Origin: Aequorivita sp. HC6-5
GTDB lineage: Bacteria > Bacteroidota > Bacteroidia > Flavobacteriales > Flavobacteriaceae
DNA: 64,000 bases
NCBI GenBank assembly: GCA_905182755.1
Contig: CAJJCS010000005.1
Location: forward strand, 284,640-348,639
Reading direction: 5' to 3'
The notes beneath the pieces are model-generated. The model ran no database searches. It saw only the letters and a program-made list of their open reading frames with translations, and was not told the origin of the DNA. Positions 52,533-61,834 of this stretch are shown one piece after another. Numbering within the stretch: the first letter of the stretch is position 1; each line of letters opens with the position of its first letter. The translations under genes were made by a program, and so were the position numbers.

Positions 52533-53700
52533 CTCTAAAGAGTTTAGAAACCTGAGCTACCATCTCATTGTTATTAGAATAGGTAAGTTCAAAACAATCT
52601 AAGGCGGCAAACCAATCTAAGAAAATGGCTGCATTTTCCTTTATTGGAGACAGCCATGAATCTGGTACTAATTTTTGAAAAGCAGTTACTTTATCTATTT
52701 TTTTACAAGACAAAGGAGCGTCTTTTATATACTTTATAAACACAAGCCCCTTGCATGGCACATGAGTGGAAAAATCATTGTTATTTGGCTTTAAATACCT
52801 AACCATTTTTTGTGCTACCTTAAATTCATACTCTTTACTATCACTAAGCTCTGGATAGAAAGGAAGTAGGGTATCTAGACTTGTTTTTTTAACTGAAATT
52901 GCAGCTGGAAAAGAATATATTTCTTGGTTGTGGGCATCAACGGGCACAAAATCATCTGCAATACAATCAAACCCATGGGCCTGTAAAAGCGCTAGTGATG
53001 TGCTTTTCCCATTTCCAGAGTCACCTAAAAAAAGCATGGCGCTGTTTTTGTTTGAAACAGCAGAGGCATGAAAAACACCCAGCCACTTATCTTCTTGCTT
53101 GTTATGAATTTTCTGGATGAGCTGCATTGAGAATTTCCCTTGGAAAAAATGAGCCTCATCAAATGGCCAACTCTCAATTAGTTGATCCTCTACTGCCAAA
53201 AAAATGCGGGCGTTTTGGGTAAAGGTTTTTAAACAAAATTCATGCTTTTGCTCAGCTACTTCAAGATGCTCAAACTTTGGATGAATTAAAAAGCAAGCTT
53301 CTTGACTGTCAAAACAAGCCTTAATTATAAGGTTGTTTATTTTATAGAATTTCTCTACAGAAAGCACCCCAGGGATAGTAACTCCCTCAAAGCTTTCTTT
53401 CTTGTTAGAATTACTTGTTGGGTCTAAGTCTATAAAGCGTTTTTTAAGATCTAGCACAAAATCTGCAGTTTCTTTAATAGGCAAAGACAACTCTTGTGAC
53501 AAATCTCTTGAAATATCCTCAAAGTCTATACCCTTAGATAGCTTACTCACTAAAAGGGCTGTAGTGTTTTCTAGAACCAGGTATTGGTTATCTCTAGAAG
53601 ACCACAAGACTGTTTTATCATCTATTGGTTTTAGTAAAAAAATAGCTTGAATATTTAAATTAAATAATTTTAAAAATACAAAAAACCAAAGGTAAAACAA
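52522..53700 (-). CDS. PqqD-like domain fused to HPr-kinase-like P-loop protein
   Basis: Up to 392 residues. Residues about 22-95 (LLKPIDDKTVLWSSRDNQYLVLENTTALLVSKLSKG) resemble PqqD, the peptide-recognition domain of RiPP enzymes. Residues about 200-390 are an HPr-kinase/phosphorylase-like domain with Walker A GDSGNGKS (226-233) and the following ADD (248-250) of the HprK signature. The listed start (TTG at 53700) lies inside a hairpin. No ATG is available, and the true start is probably further in, around 53620-53655, so the start is uncertain. It is not classical HprK, which has no PqqD domain. The target is probably the small peptide encoded upstream (inference). Confidence 0.75.
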   Translation of the reverse strand: MFYLWFFVFLKLFNLNIQAIFLLKPIDDKTVLWSSRDNQYLVLENTTALLVSKLSKGIDFEDISRDLSQELSLPIKETADFVLDLKKRFIDLDPTSNSNKKESFEGVTIPGVLSVEKFYKINNLIIKACFDSQEACFLIHPKFEHLEVAEQKHEFCLKTFTQNARIFLAVEDQLIESWPFDEAHFFQGKFSMQLIQKIHNKQEDKWLGVFHASAVSNKNSAMLFLGDSGNGKSTSLALLQAHGFDCIADDFVPVDAHNQEIYSFPAAISVKKTSLDTLLPFYPELSDSKEYEFKVAQKMVRYLKPNNNDFSTHVPCKGLVFIKYIKDAPLSCKKIDKVTAFQKLVPDSWLSPIKENAAIFLDWFAALDCFELTYSNNNEMVAQVSKLFRDEL

Positions 53701-53722
53701 TACATTGTTCTACCTCTGGTTT
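53684..53722 (-). terminator. Strong hairpin with T-run between peptide gene and kinase gene
   Basis: In minus-strand sense, AAACCAGAGGTAGAACAAT pairs with ATTGTTTTACCTTTGGTTT (16 of 19 positions as Watson-Crick pairs plus wobbles). TTTGTATTTTT follows. It sits 59 bp after the stop of the small peptide gene and just before, or over, the start of the kinase gene. It is well placed to act as a partial terminator that gives more peptide than enzyme mRNA. Confidence 0.7.
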
Positions 53723-53780
53723 AAATTTATATTAAAAACAAAATCCTGCAAATTAATGCTAGAGCCTTTTTTTATGGGTG

Positions 53781-53987
53781 TTATTTTTTATTTTTATTTC
53801 TTCTTACACCTCTTGCACCATTTTGGCTACCTCCACTAAAACCTTCTGGTGGAGATGGTTGTGCAGCCTTAAGAGGATTTAGCATAACCATAGTACCTAA
53901 TGCAGCAAATGTTGCATAAGTCCCCATTTTTTTTAGGGCTTGTTTTCTTGTTATGTCTTTTGATTGGTTTTCTTTATTTTTTAACAT
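53781..53987 (-). CDS. Small secreted peptide, candidate substrate of the kinase/nucleotidyltransferase
   Basis: A 68-residue protein. A polar, Lys-rich N-region (MLKNKENQSKDITRKQALKK) precedes a hydrophobic stretch (MGTYATFAALGTMVMLNPLKAAQ), a Sec- or Tat-like signal that could be cut near KAA/Q. The remaining 26 or so residues (PSPPEGFSGGSQNGARGVRR and a Lys/Asn tail) are Pro/Gly/Ser-rich and basic. I recognise no family. It is the first gene of a three-gene minus-strand set and begins 72 bp after the stop of the large T9SS gene. It is a precursor-peptide candidate because of its size, position and the hairpin behind it. It could also simply be a small secreted protein. Confidence 0.65.
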   Translation of the reverse strand: MLKNKENQSKDITRKQALKKMGTYATFAALGTMVMLNPLKAAQPSPPEGFSGGSQNGARGVRRNKNKK

Positions 53988-54059
53988 GTTTCCTATTTTT
54001 TAAAATACTAATTACTGCAAATATGCTAAATTATTTACAGTAATTAGAATTTATAGTTA

Positions 54060-55560
54060 TTATTCTACAATTATTTTTTTAGTGAACACTTGGTTACCTG
54101 ATCTTAATTGTATGATATACAAGCCACTTGCCAAGCCATCTGTAGAGATAGTCTGGGTTGCTGTTGCTGGGTTTAACGCTTTTTCACGCACTGTCATTCC
54201 TAGTATGTTATAATAGGTAGCGTTTACTTTCCTAGACTCTGGAGCTTATGCCGGCTATGGTAACAAAGCTGTCTGTATTTGCTTTGTATACATTTAAGGC
54301 GTTTATACCAAGGGTGTCTCCACTAGAGAGTACACTGTTGTCTTTAAAGACAATAAAGAATCTATCTACACCGCTTAGGTTACTTTGAGCTGTTAGCTCA
54401 AAGTCTCCGTCTTTTAAAGAGGTAAGGGTGCCGTTTAAGGTATCTTCTAGATATACGTAGATATCTTGAGGCAGTTCCATATCTGCAATACTAATAGTAA
54501 AGGCCTGTCCTGCATTTTGTCTTATCTCTAGAGGCACTCTAGTATTTTGCATAGCATCCATACCCATAGCGTTTATAGCAAATGCTGTTTCTTGAGCTTC
54601 CTCTGGGTAATCTTGTACTTAGTTTTGTTGACTGGTTGTATGCTGCTGCATCATATCCAGGATCAAGACCAAGCGTAAGACCATCTCTAAAGTAGAAATT
54701 GGTTGCTGCTCTTTTCTATCTCACCATTGTAAAGCTTTAATGCTACATTGTAAGTAAGTAGCTGTGGTCCTGAAACAAAATCTCCAGTTCCTGTAGTAGT
54801 ACGCATAGCAGCTGTAAAATTAAGCGCTGTATCTGTAGTGCTTGCTGCGCTACCCAAAATCCTTGACCAGGAGCCATTGAAAAAGCACCTGATAAATTAT
54901 TGTAAATCGTGTAATCTGATCCATTCCAACCATATACAGCCAAACGCTCACTATCAATAACAGCACTGTTTGCATCTCATAAAGTTGGTAGCTCCTGCAG
55001 CTGTATTTCCTGCAATGTATGACGGGAAAGGGTTTGATACCAAGTTCCATCTTCTACCAACATTGTTTAAACCATCGTTATTGATAATATTGATGCTTTG
55101 ATCTGTTGTTTGCATAGCACCAGTGAATGTTACTGTAGCACCTGCAGTAGTTGCCATAGAATATCCTTGAGCAGCCTCAAAAGCTTCCTGTGTCTGTGTC
55201 TGTAGCATATCTAACCCACTGTCCAGTTGCATTGTTAAACTGAGCAAAGGCGTAATTGTCACCAAGTACCTCAATGTTAGCTCCGTTTGCGGTTATAAAA
55301 TCTGCAATAGACATATCTACGGGTGAGCATACTAAATCCCAACCACCACCAAGGGCGTTAGTCATATACATTTACATACCTGTTGTATGTGATATCTCCA
55401 GTAGCTGTACCTGTTACAATTAAAGAAGAGAAATCATCTGCAGTAGAGTTTAGGGTAACTGTACCACCACTGTTGGTAAAGTCTCCAGAAACGGTAAGAG
55501 AAGAGGTCTCATCTATACTTAGGGTGTTGCCAGCCATCACTAAAACCTCACTTATAGCAG
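54060..55560 (-). repeat. 3' module repeated from 48038-49690
   Basis: This stretch and 48038-49690 are very similar in nucleotides, with long identical runs (for instance over the segment encoding MGMDAMQNTRVPLEIRQNAG). The upstream parts of the two genes are unrelated. The copies are about 6 kb apart in direct orientation, flanking the peptide/kinase/nucleotidyltransferase genes. Confidence 0.8.
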
Positions 55561-57984
55561 CATCTGTTGTACCGTCTATAGTTACAGCTGCATCAACTTG
55601 CATAAAACAAGCAGTAATAGCTCCATCAGTGCTAGTGCTGTATGCACCACTGATTATAGCATAAGAGTTTGCATCTGGAGCACTGTTGCTCCAAGAAGTA
55701 CCATCCCAAGTTGTTGTTGTCCCTGAGCATGTTGGTGTAAGGGTGATATCAAAATCGAAGTTACTGATTGAGTAATTAGAATACCAAGCGATAATATATT
55801 CAACGTTGGGGTCTACATCGAAACTTACGTTAGACGCATAATTATTTCCTGCTCCAGTTGCACATGTATCACCTGCAGAATATAATTGTGTTGCACAACC
55901 TGGCTCAAATATATAAAGTGTGGTATCTACACCTCCGTTACAAGAACCAATATCTAACGTACCACCTGTTGTTGTAGTGTAAGAATAAAAAGCAAACTGT
56001 GAGTAACCAACATATTGGTGAATGTCTTGAGTATTTGTACCTTCAAAAACCTCTACTGGAGTAGCACATGATAACCCATCTGTGTTGGTTGTGATACTAT
56101 TTGTGTACACTCAGATACTCCACCTGCATTTATAGCATTTACACCAATAAAAACTGTAGCACCAGAATTCAAACCATTTAAAGTGAAGGTTGTGTTTGTA
56201 GATGTGCCAACCTCATACATTCCTGCTTCTGTTGTACCATATAAAATAGAATACGAAGTTGCTGTACCTCCTGTTGTTGGTGCGTCCCAACTTAGAGTAA
56301 TACTCTGCCAAGATTGATCTGTAGCACCGTCAATAGGTGTTAAGTTTGTTGGGCATCCAGGTGCTTCTACCTGTGTCCAAGAAACGTAAGAAGACCATGC
56401 GCTGTAAGAAGAGTTAAATGTAGAACCACAATTAGCTCTAACTCGAATTTTATACTCGTTTAATGTTGTAAGTCCTGTCAATGTTAGACCAGGATAAGGC
56501 CAATTATCAGTTACGAGAACAACATCTCCACCTGTAACATCTACCAATTCATATTGATAAAGGTCTGCTGGGGTTGGGTTGCTATCTGTCCAATTAACCT
56601 CAGCGGCATCTGCAACAATATTACTTACAGCTACGCCAGTGACATCAAGACAATTAGGGGTCTCTCTTACTGTAAAGCCTCCAACATGAAAATCATAATC
56701 AGGAGCATCATCAATAGTACCCTCAGTAGCCCAGAGAGCAAATTGTACGGATGAGCCTGCTACAGATGTCAAATCTATGGTGTAGGCTGTTCCTGTATAT
56801 GCTGGCTCATTTGAAGAATCCCAAGTTTCTAGACTTGTCCAAGTTGTACCACCATCAAGTGTTTGTAATAGTTGTACCTGATCATCGGTACCTGCCATAC
56901 CTGCTGCATCTTCAGATGCAGAGTTATAATCAGTAACTGCTAATGTAAGTATCAACTCGTGCGCATCTCCAGTTGGTATTGCGTAAATTGGTGAGATTAG
57001 CCACTCTTCATCACCTGTATTATATAAATTTACCTTATTACTTGGAACACCGTTAAAACTTCTGCCAGCAATCCAACTTGAAGTTGAACCTGTTGGACCC
57101 TCAGAAGGGGTTCCATTCCCAGCTTGTGACCAACAATCGGTAGGCGGGTTTAATGTAAAATCTGTATTTGAGGGGAATGTGGATACCACAGCACAAAGTG
57201 TAGTGAAAGAAACTGGGCCTAACCAGTCACTGGTGTCACCACCACCACAATCTGCTCTTAAATATATTTGGTAATCGTTATTTGCTGTTAATCCAGATAA
57301 GGTATACGGGTTTGTTGTAACATCTTCTGTGGTTGGAGTACCTGTAGCACTTCCAGAAGCAGTTACATCTACAAGTTCTAAGTCCCACAGAGTTTCTGTA
57401 CCACCAGCCGTCCAGGCCAAATCAACAGTAGTTGCTGTTTCTCCAGAGGCCGCTAAAGCAGAAGGATTTAAACAACTAGGTGTTTCAACAAAAGAAACGT
57501 TATCTATAGCAATATCTCCATACCATCCAGCGCCTCTTGTACCACGGAAGGTAACTGTAACAGATTGTCCTGCGTAGGAAGATAAATCTACATCAGCTGT
57601 AATAAATGGTGAAGCGTCAGATGTTTGCTGTTGTCCTGTTATTGTTAATACAGTATCTGCAGAATTAATGATTACATCCAGAGATCCCATATTGGATCCA
57701 TACATGTGATAATCAAAACTCAAAAGTGGTACCGTTAAACTAGATAAATCTATAAAAGTTGTTAAACCAGTTGTAGAACCAGTAGAACCAGCAGAGGCCT
57801 CTGTAAAAAAATAATTCCCTGTTGTTATTGAAGGGTTTGGACCTGTGCTGGAGGAGCTAGTATCTGTCCCAGCAGCCATTTCCCAGAAATATGAACCACC
57901 ACTACTAGTCCAGCAATCTGGAGTTGATCCTGAGTTATCCATTCCTTCAGAAAAAGGTAAAGAATATGTTCCACAAAGTGTTGT

Positions 57985-58811
57985 GAATGAAACTGCAGAT
58001 GCGTAATCTGTAGTACAATCTGAACTAATTAAAAAATCATAAGTTGTTAGAGCCGTTAGTCCTGTAATAGAAACTGTAAGTCCAGTTTCTCCAGATCCTG
58101 AGGCTACAACTCCAGCGCCTTGTGCATTACCAGTTGGAACAACTTCCCAATCATAAGATGCTGCACCATTGGCTGCATCCCATGTTGCAGTAGCAGTAGT
58201 TTGTGTAATAGCAGACATTGTTGCTGAAGGATTTTCACAAGCTGGTGGAGCTGCACAAGTGAACGTCATTGATATTTCTGTAATACCAGCACTAGAACCA
58301 CAATCAACACTACCATCTGCATTAACCCACGCAGAAATAAGTCCTGTTGTTGAAGTAACTGACACACCAGTATGGTCACCGGATGCATTGTACAAAACAG
58401 TTCCACTTGCGTCTAATGAACTTCAACATCATCACAACATGACTCAAGTCTTCCAGCATTAAAGGTAACAGTAATATAATCACCTGTTGTATCTACGGCT
58501 ACTTCAGCTATTTGGTTAACACCATTTTCGTAGCAAGCTGTAACTGTATCTCCACATCCAGGATTCGTTGTGAACGAAACTGCAGATGCGTATTCTGTAG
58601 TACAATCTGAACTAATTAAAAAATCATACCCTGTACTAGCAGTTAATCCTGTAATAGATGCTGTAAGTCCAGTTTCTCCAGATCCAGAGGCTACAACTCC
58701 AACGCCTTGAGCGTTACCGGTTGGAACAACTTCCCAATCATAAGATGCTGCACCATTGGCTGCATCCCATGTTGCAGTAGCTCCTGTTGCTGTAATAGCT
58801 GACATTGTTGC
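57985..58811 (-). repeat. Internal FN3 repeat of about 240 bp, two copies
   Basis: The sequence at about 57985-58225 recurs at about 58573-58811 with few changes (offset 588 bp). It encodes the same fibronectin III unit ending in TATWDAANGAASYD. The second copy ends exactly where the coding sequence is lost. Confidence 0.75.
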
Positions 58812-59062
58812 AGAAGCTCTTCAGCGAGTGTGCAAAAGCTTTATTTGGGTGCTATGCTCCGGAGCAATTACCATTAAATCCCTTGATTGAAAGCCTAATC
58901 TCGACTGGATACGTTTCATCATTGTTCCAAGACCAATTGTAATTGATAGACCCATTTCTTAAATGGAAATCGTGTCGAACTTTCCAGCAAGTTTGTATTT
59001 TTTCAAAGCACATTACAACTTCATTAACCTGATTCTATGTTATGGAAGTAACCGGTTTTTAG
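58812..59062. other. Junction sequence between truncated T9SS gene and hydrolase fragment
   Basis: No recognised gene. A 53-codon minus-strand frame (58852-59013, MCFEKIQTCWKVRHDFHL...) exists, but it has no visible family motif and is below what I would call a gene. The sequence differs in character from both neighbours and probably marks a rearrangement or assembly junction. Confidence 0.4.
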
Positions 59063-59350
59063 TTCAGGATTGGCTTCACATTCGCTGATATTCCCGTTTC
59101 TGAATTAAAAATAAAATATACTAATCAATTTTCAAAATTTATTCAGATTGATGGAATGGATGTCCATTATCGTGACGAAGGAATTGGTCAAGTTATTGTT
59201 TTATTACATGGTACTGGTGCTTCTTTACATACATGGGACAAATGGACAAAAGAGTTGAAAAAAAAATATAGGGTGATTCGTTTAGATCTTCCAGCTTATG
59301 GCGTTGAAACACACGTTTTTAATTGTCATTTATACAACAATATTATCTAA
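59063..59350 (+). pseudogene. Alpha/beta-hydrolase fragment
   Basis: In one open frame from 59063 (after an in-frame TAG) come DIPVSELKIKYTNQFSKF, DGMDVHYRDEGIGQVIVLLHGTGASLHTWDKW and KKKYRVIRLDLPAYG, the N-terminal third of an alpha/beta-hydrolase with its HGTGAS oxyanion-hole loop. It then ends in unrelated residues (VETHVFNCHLYNNII) and a stop. The catalytic Ser, Asp and His regions are absent, and there is no start codon with a signal sequence. It is a truncated relic at both ends. The ATG at 59156 could start only a 64-residue non-functional piece. Confidence 0.7.
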
Positions 59351-59974
59351 AATAAAATAAAATGATAACACAAAATAAATTAACATTATTTTACTATTAA
59401 AAATAAAATGAGAGTACACAATTAATAATTAAACTAAATATAGAAGTAGTATCTGCAAAGACTATCTTACTTAAAATGAACATAAAAAGGGACATTTATC
59501 AATGTTTTTTATGTGAGAATTTTAGTAAGTGATAGTTTGAAATAACATAAAATAAATTAACATTATTTTACTGACAAAATTAATTTGAAACATACCAATT
59601 CATAATTAAACTAAAATTATGATGATATATGCAAAACTATACCCCTTAAAACAAACTAAAAGACCTGTTTAAAATAATATTATTTCCAATTGTTTAGGCA
59701 CATAAAAAGGAGCAACCGTTACACCAAGGCTAGCAGAATAAAAATCTAAGCAATTTTTTTATTGGTATTACTATTAATCATTACAACCTCTTTAGCAAGC
59801 TGTAACTTAATTGTAGAAAAAAAAGATGATGCGTCTTTATTATTCTTGATCATAGCATTCAAAAAAAGTTTTAAACTAATGTTTTCGTTAATACGTTTAT
59901 CTATAAATGTATTTAAGAATAACCCATAAAAAAGTAGATCTTAAATGTTTTGCTACATTTAATTATATTTGGGT
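59351..59974. other. AT-rich intergenic region with an imperfect direct repeat
   Basis: No gene in about 620 bp. aaaataaattaacattattt and following bases at 59372-59395 recur at 59549-59572 (offset 177). Similarity continues over roughly 100 bp downstream in each copy (taattaaactaaa; atatgcaaa/atctgcaaa). A stretch at 59750-59860 is T/A-rich without codon structure. The two repeat units could be duplicated promoter regions. Confidence 0.55.
59372..59395 (+). repeat. Direct repeat copy 1 (copy 2 at 59549-59572)
   Basis: A 24-bp identical core, aaaataaattaacattattt plus tact, is present at both positions in direct orientation. Imperfect similarity extends about 100 bp to the right of each core. 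Confidence 0.75.
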
Positions 59975-61072
59975 ATGAATAAAAAACAAATAAAAAAATC
60001 AAATATCTTCATTCATATTCCTAAAACAGGAGGCACCACTATAAACTGCGCCATGAATAATAGTGAATGGCAAACAACTCCAGATTTTAATTACAGACAT
60101 ATAGATTACAAAACAAAGAGATCGAATTCTGCAGATATTTTTAACCCCTTAAAATACGAGCTATACGAGCAACATAATATATTTATGCTTCTCAGGCACC
60201 CTGTAGATAGGCTACTCTCCGAATATTCTTTTATTAAGACTAGGCCAGAATTTATGAATTTAATAAAACCAACACCAAAAGATTTTGATAGCTACATAAA
60301 AAACAAACAAACTCAAAATTACATGATTGCTTTTTTGGTTGGAAAAAGACATGTTGTTATAACTTCTGTTGACAGAGATGATCTTGAACTTGTTAAAAAT
60401 GCAATTAGAAATATAGATATTAAAGTTGGAATATTTGAGCAATATGCTGCTTCTTTATCCTATTTCAGTGAATACTCAGAACTAAAATGGCCAAAAAAAA
60501 TAGATATTAAAAGAATAACACTCAATAGGCCAACAGTTGCAGATATTTCTGAAGAAACAAAACTACTAATACTAAAAAATAATGCATTAGACCTGGATCT
60601 TTATCAATATGCGCTTGATATTTTTAATTCTAAAATTAAAAATATATCAAATAAAAAAATTAAATTCAAAGGAAATAAATATGATTATGTATTAAAATTC
60701 ACCCAAAGATTTAACTTATTAGAAACAACACTTACTAGTTTAGATTTTTTAAAAACAAACGCGTTATTTTTTGATAATTTAAACAATCATTTGCATCACG
60801 TAATTCGCATAAAAGACGGAAAGAATTATGTTGCATTATGGAATAAGGCATTTATAAATGCCTTAAAAAATAGATGTTCCAATACTTCACTCTGTAATGA
60901 TATTATAACAAATGCTATACATAGAGATCCTCTCACACAAAATATACAAATTGGAAATTGTATTAATAGAAATTTTAAAGCAAATACAAAAAATATAAAG
61001 TTATTTCAAAATAAATTGGTATTCGACCCAACAGTAATTAAACCAAAAACTAAAAAATTTAAGTGGTTTTAA
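59975..61072 (+). CDS. Sulfotransferase-like protein (family 2 type)
   Basis: About 365 residues from the ATG at 59975. SNIFIHIPKTGGTTINCAM is the 5'-phosphosulfate loop and LLRHPVDRLLSEYSFIK the 3'-phosphate-binding segment of PAPS-dependent sulfotransferases. The C-terminal 150 residues (from about 215) are a Lys/Asn-rich helical extension of no known family. The base composition is more AT-rich than the housekeeping genes nearby, which suggests acquired DNA. The acceptor could be a polysaccharide, a peptide or a small molecule. It ends tail to tail with the cupin gene (4-bp overlap). Confidence 0.8.
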   Translation: MNKKQIKKSNIFIHIPKTGGTTINCAMNNSEWQTTPDFNYRHIDYKTKRSNSADIFNPLKYELYEQHNIFMLLRHPVDRLLSEYSFIKTRPEFMNLIKPTPKDFDSYIKNKQTQNYMIAFLVGKRHVVITSVDRDDLELVKNAIRNIDIKVGIFEQYAASLSYFSEYSELKWPKKIDIKRITLNRPTVADISEETKLLILKNNALDLDLYQYALDIFNSKIKNISNKKIKFKGNKYDYVLKFTQRFNLLETTLTSLDFLKTNALFFDNLNNHLHHVIRIKDGKNYVALWNKAFINALKNRCSNTSLCNDIITNAIHRDPLTQNIQIGNCINRNFKANTKNIKLFQNKLVFDPTVIKPKTKKFKWF

Positions 61073-61784
61073 TGTGTTTCAAAAACAATCCCCATAACTT
61101 CAGATTTGTTAAGCACTGCATGGCAATATCCGTTGGGTATAAAAACGATATCTCCTGCCTCTTGAGTACAACAAAACACTGCATCAACTTTATTAGGTAA
61201 TTTTGGAACTTCTTTTTTAAACCAATCTTTTGCATGAGTGCCTTGTGGATATTTCTTATTTGATGCTTGAAGTGTATTATAACCATTAAGATTATGAGTT
61301 TTACTAGCATCATAAAACACCCACTCCTTCTGGCCCTCTTGTAAAATATTAAATGCATTTCCATGAATATGTGGTAGTGTGCCAGCATCTTTTATTGAAT
61401 GAAAAAAGAAAAATCGCTGAATATCTTTGGTTGTAAAAAAAGGGTTGGGCGTTTTAATATCCTTATAAAAAAGTGGTGGTTTTTTTGGGTTAAATGGTTC
61501 TAAAGTTAAGGTGCTAACGTTCTTTAGTTTTTCAAAATAAAACTTTAGAGTAGTTTGATCTTTTGCATATGCTGGTCTAGAATCTTCTATAATTTTACAG
61601 ATATAACTCCCCATATTGTCTTTGATATAATCTTTGCTCCATTTACTGTGAAGGGGCCAATGTTTTGCTGCTCCTTTCAATAAAACTGGAACACGAGGGG
61701 TTTTATAGAATTATCCCCATACAAAAATGGAAAAGTTTTTTTTGGTAATTCTGGTCGTTTACGAAACAAATTAAATATTCCCAT
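61069..61784 (-). CDS. JmjC/cupin-8-like oxygenase (frameshifted)
   Basis: About 238 residues. The N-terminus MGIFNLFRKRPELPKKTFPFLYGDN starts at 61784. One base is missing near 61703, after which PRVPVLLKGAAKHWPLHSKW follows, the typical opening of cupin-8/JmjC hydroxylases. LPHIHGNAFNILQEGQKEWVFYDA carries the first metal histidines and GDIVFIPNGYCHAVLN the last one. HIHG replaces the more usual HxD, so metal binding may differ. Such enzymes are Fe(II)/2-oxoglutarate-dependent hydroxylases of proteins or small molecules. It stands between two sulfotransferase-like genes. Confidence 0.75.
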
Positions 61785-61834
61785 TCTTCAATATAAATTG
61801 ATCCTTTTCTTGAAAGATTATCTAATCCACGGTC

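Larger units (their letters stand above)
54060..58811 (-). pseudogene. Large T9SS-sorted protein with fibronectin III and MAM domains, 5' end missing, multiply frameshifted
   Basis: More than 1,500 residues of coding sequence in many frames. From the N-terminal side there are fibronectin type III repeats (TWDAANGAASYDWEVVPTG occurs twice), then a MAM-like domain (LPFSEGMDNSGSTPDCW...GWYGDIAIDNVSF), more FN3 repeats and a second MAM-like stretch. A Cys-containing PPC-like domain (CATPVEVFEGTNTQDIHQYVGYSQ) follows, then the 3' module shared with the gene at 48038 and the sorting domain (TVREKALNPATATQTIST...SGNQVFTKKIIVE). Frame breaks occur near 58400, 56080, 55365, 55190, 54960, 54880, 54720, 54590 and 54230. 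At 58811 the homology stops abruptly within an FN3 repeat, with no signal peptide. Confidence 0.75.

Noticed and set aside
51458..54060. Complete lasso-peptide cluster
   Set aside because: The asparagine-synthetase-like cyclase and transglutaminase-like leader protease needed for a lasso peptide are not visible. Only the tailoring-type genes and a peptide candidate are present.
57900..58811. CRISPR-like or other repeat array
   Set aside because: The repeats are 588 bp apart, protein-coding and in frame with FN3 domains. No short direct repeats with spacers are present anywhere in the window.
58852..59013. Minus-strand 53-codon frame, possible transposase scrap
   Set aside because: No transposase motif or terminal inverted repeats could be recognised, so it is left as unexplained junction sequence.
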